The position numbers and the translations under genes were made by a program. The notes beneath the pieces were generated by a model. The model was not told the DNA's origin and did not search any database. It saw only the letters and a list, made by a program, of their open reading frames with translations. From Chamaesiphon sp. 336R_metabinner_41 (GTDB lineage Bacteria; Cyanobacteriota; Cyanobacteriia; Cyanobacteriales; Chamaesiphonaceae), in assembly GCA_025359915.1 (NCBI GenBank), contig JANYDE010000153.1, positions 1-48,899 of the forward strand: a stretch of 48,899 nucleotides of DNA. The letters are read 5' to 3'. Position 1 is the stretch's first letter, and each line of letters begins with the position of its first letter. Shown here piece after piece: positions 45,220-48,899 of this stretch.

Positions 45220-45648
45220 GTGATGAAAGACGCTCCGCCTGAATGGTTACAGGGGATTAATCAGTTTAACGATCGAGAGTATTATGCTTGTCATGATACT
45301 CTCGAAGCGTTGTGGATGGATTCGATCAATCCAGACAAGAAATTTTATCAAGGTGTATTGCAAATTGCTGTCGCTTGCTATCATCTCCATAACTGTAACT
45401 GGCGAGGTGCTGTTACTTTGCTGGGCGAAGGGGTGGGTAGGTTGCCTTATTATCAACCAGTCTATGCTGGTATTGATGTGGCTAAATTGATTCGAGATAG
45501 TAGTGAGTTATTACAGATTTTACAATCGATCGGCATCGATGGCATCGGGGATTTTGTCGATCGATTAGCTCAAGATTCTACACTTTTACCAATAGTTAAA
45601 TTGGTGTGCAGCGATGATCTCAACACGAGGACTTCTGATAATTTATGA
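45220..45648 (+). CDS. DUF309-family protein
   Basis: The 142-residue protein has the DUF309 signature: GINQFNDREYYACHDTLEAL, FYQGVLQIAVACYHLHNCNW and a short RGAVTLLGEGVGRL helix. The His/Glu pattern (CHDTLEALW) and GVLQIA are typical of this small helical family, which is widespread in cyanobacteria, actinobacteria and chloroplasts and has no agreed function. The start is ATG 45220 (second ATG 45223). An open spacer to the 58-residue gene follows. Confidence 0.82.
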   Translation: MMKDAPPEWLQGINQFNDREYYACHDTLEALWMDSINPDKKFYQGVLQIAVACYHLHNCNWRGAVTLLGEGVGRLPYYQPVYAGIDVAKLIRDSSELLQILQSIGIDGIGDFVDRLAQDSTLLPIVKLVCSDDLNTRTSDNL

Positions 45649-45786
45649 TGAAGAATCATCTCTAATTATCAACATTGATTTCAAAATCTCATAATTGCGG
45701 TTGAAACGATCGAGCTGAGTGATAAGCTGCGGGGAATTATTTAAATAAATCTCAATATCATTATCACCACTCAATCTTCAAAAACA

Positions 45787-45963
45787 ATGTATAAAAATCG
45801 TTCTGGACGCTCTTTATTTGACGTTGCTATGCCTGCGGCGATTGGGGCTGGAGTAGTGACATCTTTTGCGATTGCACAGGGACAACATCCAGCAATTGCG
45901 ATCGCAATTACAGCTATTGCTACAGCGTTTGCGATGATTTGTTATCACTTCGATCTCGTCTAA
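45787..45963 (+). CDS. Unrecognised 58-residue membrane protein
   Basis: The frame begins MYKNRSGRSLFDVAMPAAIG. It has two hydrophobic helices (roughly residues 14-30 and 34-52) separated by GQHPAIAIAI, and ends CYHFDLV. It is too short for many gene finders. It lies between the DUF309 gene and the convergent aldolase gene; the stop codons overlap tail to tail by four bases (45960-45963). The composition and codon use look genuine. No family is recognised. Confidence 0.6.
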   Translation: MYKNRSGRSLFDVAMPAAIGAGVVTSFAIAQGQHPAIAIAITAIATAFAMICYHFDLV

Positions 45964-46613
45964 ATTAGATTTTTAGTTGTTGTAACTAGATTCCTAGCCC
46001 GATCGCGAATGCTCTGCCAATCTGCTTGTAAAATTTCAGATTGGGGAAATAAAGATCCGGCTAATCCCACAGCCACTGCACCAGCAGCCAAAAAATCGGC
46101 AGTATTTGTCACCGTTACTCCACCAGTCGGAATCAAGGGAATATGACCGATTGGCCCTTGCAGTACCTGTAAATAATCAACACCACCGACAGACTGAATG
46201 GGGAAGACTTTCACTGCCGTCGAGCCAGCTTGCCATGCGGTAATAATTTCTGTTGGAGTTAATGCACCAGAAATAATTGGAATTTCAGCAGTAGTTGCCG
46301 CTTGAATTAAAGTCAGATCAACATGCGGTGTAAAAATATATTCGGCACCACAAGCGATCGCATTGTGGACATCGGCTAAACTTAATACTGTCCCCGTACC
46401 GATCGAACAATCCGGTAATTCTGTTCTGAGTAATTCAATTAATTCCCACGGTTGATCGCTATTTGCCGTAATCTCAATTAATTTAATCCCCCCAGCTGCC
46501 GCCGCCTGCGCCATCTTTTTGCCGATGTGAAGATCTGTCGATCGAATCACCGCAATTATCCGTTGCTGTTTGACAAATTTTAACCAATCGTCCCCGTACC
46601 TCTGCATCATCAA
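45960..46613 (-). CDS. eda: KDPG/KHG aldolase (Eda-like)
   Basis: This 217-residue class I aldolase cleaves 2-keto-3-deoxy-6-phosphogluconate to pyruvate and glyceraldehyde 3-phosphate, the last step of the Entner-Doudoroff pathway. The family signature is present: the Glu in GGIKLIEITANSD, the phosphate loop in GTGTVLSLADVHNAIACGAE, and the Schiff-base Lys in GSTAVKVFPIQSVGG. PLIPTGGVTVTNTADFLAAGA follows. The length is normal. Which of the related substrates (KDPG, KHG or KDPGal) it prefers cannot be told. It is convergent with the 58-residue gene and lies downstream of panB in the same direction. Confidence 0.9.
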   Translation of the reverse strand: MMMQRYGDDWLKFVKQQRIIAVIRSTDLHIGKKMAQAAAAGGIKLIEITANSDQPWELIELLRTELPDCSIGTGTVLSLADVHNAIACGAEYIFTPHVDLTLIQAATTAEIPIISGALTPTEIITAWQAGSTAVKVFPIQSVGGVDYLQVLQGPIGHIPLIPTGGVTVTNTADFLAAGAVAVGLAGSLFPQSEILQADWQSIRDRARNLVTTTKNLI

Positions 46614-46697
46614 TTATCAAGCTATCTCACAGGGAATTTATGGTGGGGTTGGTCGGGTTTGTTTTAAGGTTGTAGCACCAATTTAAAGAATTAACAC

Positions 46698-46770
46698 GAC
46701 AGATGTTTACCCCACCCAACCTCCCCTTGGAAAGGGGAGGAGCCAATCTGTCATTTACCCCATTCCACCC
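46698..46770. repeat. Hairpin-rich repeat between panB and eda
   Basis: GACAGAT (46698) and ATCTGTC (46746) enclose CCTCCCCTT-GGA-AAGGGGAGG (46720-46740), a perfect 9-bp stem. TTTACCCC occurs on both sides. The words are shared with the MITE-like element at 15285-15408. Confidence 0.7.
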
Positions 46771-46779
46771 CTACAGATC

Positions 46780-47547
46780 TTAACTTCCAACTGACTTCAC
46801 ATCAGCACTATAATCTTGTACCGCTTGAGTAATAATTGCACGTAAATCGACATAAGCCTTTGCAAAAGGTGGTTGGCGCAGGGTCAATCCCAATAAGTCT
46901 GCTGTCACTAATACCTGCCCATCACAGTCTACCCCAGCACCGATCCCGATGGTCGGAATCGAGAGTTTTTCGGAGATTGATTTGGCTAAATCAGCGGGGA
47001 TATGCTCCAAGACGATCGAAAACACCCCAGCTCTCTCTAATTCTACTGCTGCGAGAATCAGACGTTCTCGATCGATTTCTGTTTGTCCTTGTTGACGATA
47101 GCCTAATTGATGCACTGATTGAGGAGTCAAGCCGATGTGTCCCATCACGGGGATACCTGCTTCAACCAGCCGAGTTATCGTCTCGATCATCCTCGGATAA
47201 CCACCTTCGAGCTTAACCGCTTGTGCGCCTGTTTCCTTGAGGATCCGTCCGGCTGACTCGATCGCGACCTCTGGACTAGTTTGATAGCTCAGGAACGGCA
47301 AATCCACCACGATTAGCGCATTTTTAACTCCGCGTTTTACAGCTTTGGCGTGGTGAATAATTTCGTCTAGAGTTAGAGGGAGAGTGTTTTCATATCCCAA
47401 CGTCACCATTGCCAGGGAATCGCCGACAAGAATTAGATCTACACCCGCTGCATCTAATATTTGCGCGATCGCAAAATCCCACGCTGTCAGCGCGACAATC
47501 TGTTTTCCATTGGCTTTGAATTGCAACAACTGACGAACTGTTGGCAT
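46780..47547 (-). CDS. panB: 3-Methyl-2-oxobutanoate hydroxymethyltransferase (ketopantoate hydroxymethyltransferase)
   Basis: PanB transfers a hydroxymethyl group from 5,10-methylene-tetrahydrofolate to 2-oxoisovalerate, the first committed step to pantothenate and coenzyme A. The 255-residue protein has [20 protein letters not shown], the Mg-binding [36 protein letters not shown] and [19 protein letters not shown]-like sequence, with GIGAG near the end. The length is normal. The start codon follows a C-rich CCCATCT array with a GACGCAAGCGTC palindrome 50 bases upstream, the same arrangement as before pilT. It is divergent from chlG. Confidence 0.95.
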   Translation of the reverse strand: MPTVRQLLQFKANGKQIVALTAWDFAIAQILDAAGVDLILVGDSLAMVTLGYENTLPLTLDEIIHHAKAVKRGVKNALIVVDLPFLSYQTSPEVAIESAGRILKETGAQAVKLEGGYPRMIETITRLVEAGIPVMGHIGLTPQSVHQLGYRQQGQTEIDRERLILAAVELERAGVFSIVLEHIPADLAKSISEKLSIPTIGIGAGVDCDGQVLVTADLLGLTLRQPPFAKAYVDLRAIITQAVQDYSADVKSVGS

Positions 47548-47548
47548 A

Positions 47549-47595
47549 GATGGAGGGGGGAGATGGGAGATGGGAGATGGGAGACGCTTGCGTCT
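47549..47595 (-). repeat. C-rich heptamer array and GACGCAAGCGTC palindrome before panB
   Basis: On the coding (minus) strand the order is AGACGCAAGCGTCT (47582-47595), then CCCATCT units, then CCCCCCTCCATCT, then the panB ATG. It has no G-rich arm because the next gene upstream, chlG, is divergent. Confidence 0.75.
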
Positions 47596-47706
47596 TAGTT
47601 CGGAACTCTAAGATTTGACTGAGAGCTTTGGTAGTTATACACTCTAGTTTATGAAGCTCCATGAACTGAGCCTAGACTAGAATAGCACCCCTATATTTAT
47701 TTTATT

Positions 47707-48690
47707 ATGAGCGATCTACCAGTTGAGTCATCCGAGGATAAGAGTGCGAAAACACGACAGATGTTGGGGATGAAGGGTGCTTCGACGGAGGCGGCTTCGA
47801 TTTGGAAGATTCGGTTGCAGTTGATGAAGCCAATTACTTGGATTCCGTTGATGTGGGGGGTTGTCTGTGGTGCAGCTTCTTCGGGTGAGTATGTGTGGTC
47901 GATCGAGAATGTCCTCAAGGCGGCATTATGTATGTTGATGTCTGGGCCATTATTGACTGGTTATACTCAGGTGGTAAATGAGTGGTACGATCGCGAGATC
48001 GATGCGGTGAATGAACCTTATCGACCGATTCCTTCGGGGGCAATTTCTGGTGCTCAAGTGGTAGTCCAAATTTTTGTTTTATTAATTGGGGGAATTGGGG
48101 TTGCCTATATTCTCGATCGAGCCACAAATCATGATTTCCCAATTATGACTTGTTTAGCGATCGGTGGTGCATTTGTTGCTTATATTTATTCAGCTCCACC
48201 ATTGAAATTAAAACAAAATGGCTGGTTGGGTACTTATGCTCTAGGCGCAAGTTATATCGCCTTACCCTGGTGGGCTGGACATGCTTTATTTGGGACGTTA
48301 AACTGGACGTTAATTGTGATGACTCTGTTTTACAGTTTAGCAGGGCTGGGAATCGCGATCGTCAATGATTTTAAGAGCGTCGAAGGCGATCGACAGTTTG
48401 GATTAAAGTCTCTCCCTGTGATGTTTGGGATTACGAAATCTGCTTGGATTTGCGTATTAATGATTGATATTTTCCAAGCTGGAATTGCGGTGTATTTGAT
48501 GACAATCCATCAAAATCTTTATGCTGCAATTTTATTACTATTAGTCATTCCCCAGATCGTCTTTCAAGACATGTATTTCCTCCGCAACCCATTAGAAAAT
48601 GATGTCAAATATCAAGCCAGTGCCCAACCTTTTCTAGTAATCGGAATGCTTGTGGCTGGATTGGCTTTTGGTCATGCATCGATCGGCTAA
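47707..48690 (+). CDS. chlG: Chlorophyll synthase
   Basis: ChlG esterifies chlorophyllide with phytyl (or geranylgeranyl) diphosphate in the thylakoid membrane, the last step of chlorophyll synthesis. The 327-residue protein belongs to the UbiA prenyltransferase superfamily. The first aspartate-rich motif is NEWYDREIDAVNEPYRPIPS and the second is IVNDFKSVEGDRQFGLKSLP. Eight to nine membrane helices are visible, beginning after QLMKPITWIPLMWGVVCGAA. The N-terminal 30-odd residues are a variable soluble leader. It is divergent from panB. Confidence 0.97.
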   Translation: MSDLPVESSEDKSAKTRQMLGMKGASTEAASIWKIRLQLMKPITWIPLMWGVVCGAASSGEYVWSIENVLKAALCMLMSGPLLTGYTQVVNEWYDREIDAVNEPYRPIPSGAISGAQVVVQIFVLLIGGIGVAYILDRATNHDFPIMTCLAIGGAFVAYIYSAPPLKLKQNGWLGTYALGASYIALPWWAGHALFGTLNWTLIVMTLFYSLAGLGIAIVNDFKSVEGDRQFGLKSLPVMFGITKSAWICVLMIDIFQAGIAVYLMTIHQNLYAAILLLLVIPQIVFQDMYFLRNPLENDVKYQASAQPFLVIGMLVAGLAFGHASIG

Positions 48691-48899
48691 AATATCTGGA
48701 GGGGCGGGTTTGTGCCAACGATTTAATTTTTGACAAATAACCGTCGGACAAAACTCGCCCCAATAAATCTTGGGGAAGATAAAATAATCGTAAGTTTGTG
48801 TTATTACTATTAAAAATAAGATCTAAACCACAAATTTTTCAGCGGTGAAGATTTAGGCGCATCCGTATTTACTATCTACCATCTCATGAATAAACCCCT
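48691..48899. other. End spacer with an imperfect inverted repeat
   Basis: GGGGCGGGTTTGT (near 48702) and ACAAAACTCGCCCC (near 48749) form an imperfect inverted repeat typical of dispersed palindromes. The rest is AT-rich. An ATG at 48886 (MNKP) could open a gene that continues beyond the window, but only 14 bases are visible. Confidence 0.35.

Noticed and set aside
46836-47216. 126-codon open frame antisense to panB
   Set aside because: It is a shadow of panB; the translation is Ser/Arg-rich with no domain, while panB is fully conserved.

Overview
This window is chromosomal DNA from a phycoerythrin-containing cyanobacterium. The evidence is C-phycoerythrin genes (cpeB, cpeA) with their bilin lyase genes (cpeY, cpeZ), a phycobilisome rod-core linker gene, chlorophyll synthase, an SbtA/SbtB bicarbonate uptake pair, cyanobacterial type IV pilus motor genes and many CGATCG/GCGATCGC (HIP1-like) sites. 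The dispersed heptamer repeats also fit a freshwater unicellular or filamentous lineage. I cannot name the species with confidence. No rRNA, tRNA, CRISPR array, prophage or plasmid replication gene was seen.

Layout. 1-1507: the tail of an ISAs1-like transposase, then cbiD (cobalamin ring methylation). 1661-4795: guaA, then the sbtA-sbtB bicarbonate uptake operon. 4926-10216 (minus strand): an unrecognised protein, then pilC, pilT and pilB. 10527-16620: grpE, dnaK, dnaJ and tusA, followed by dnaN. 16667-17763 (minus): two FHA-domain proteins. 17905-19824: an unlisted 45-residue membrane protein and mutL. 19938-21233 (minus): a multi-pass membrane protein. 21320-29676: a copper-type metal-resistance island with a lipoprotein, a DUF2808 protein, an RND pump (CopA/CusA-like), its adaptor (CopB/CusB-like) and a DUF305 CopM-like protein, plus a divergent response regulator (CopR-like). 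29866-40413: hemF, corA, a half-size EamA transporter with an EF-hand membrane protein, a DUF985 cupin, mfd, a CHAT-FHA fusion and a small anchored protein. 40688-45047: cpcG, cpeB, cpeA, cpeY and cpeZ. 45220-48690: DUF309, a 58-residue membrane protein, eda-like aldolase, panB and chlG.

Two patterns stand out. (1) Four minus-strand genes or gene starts of the metal island (copM, copB, copA and the DUF2808 gene) carry the same promoter design: two or three GATGAAA units at an exact 11-bp period, followed 9 bp later by a -10-like hexamer. A weaker inverted copy faces copR. The response regulator has no sensor-kinase gene beside it, and its C-terminus runs into a dispersed repeat. (2) Many spacers inside operons are built from heptamer arrays. 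On the sense strand a G-rich array follows the upstream stop codon and a C-rich array runs up to the next start codon, sometimes around a GACGCAAGCGTC palindrome. Several genes (pilC, pilT, tusA, dnaN, panB) therefore start directly after a pyrimidine tract and lack a Shine-Dalgarno sequence. The same repeat type also appears in frame inside cbiD, mutL and mfd.

The spacers are short. No stretch over about 300 bases lacks a gene. The longest (10217-10526, 34049-34324, 40414-40687, 41435-41698) hold promoters, hairpins or a possible remnant, as described in the entries.
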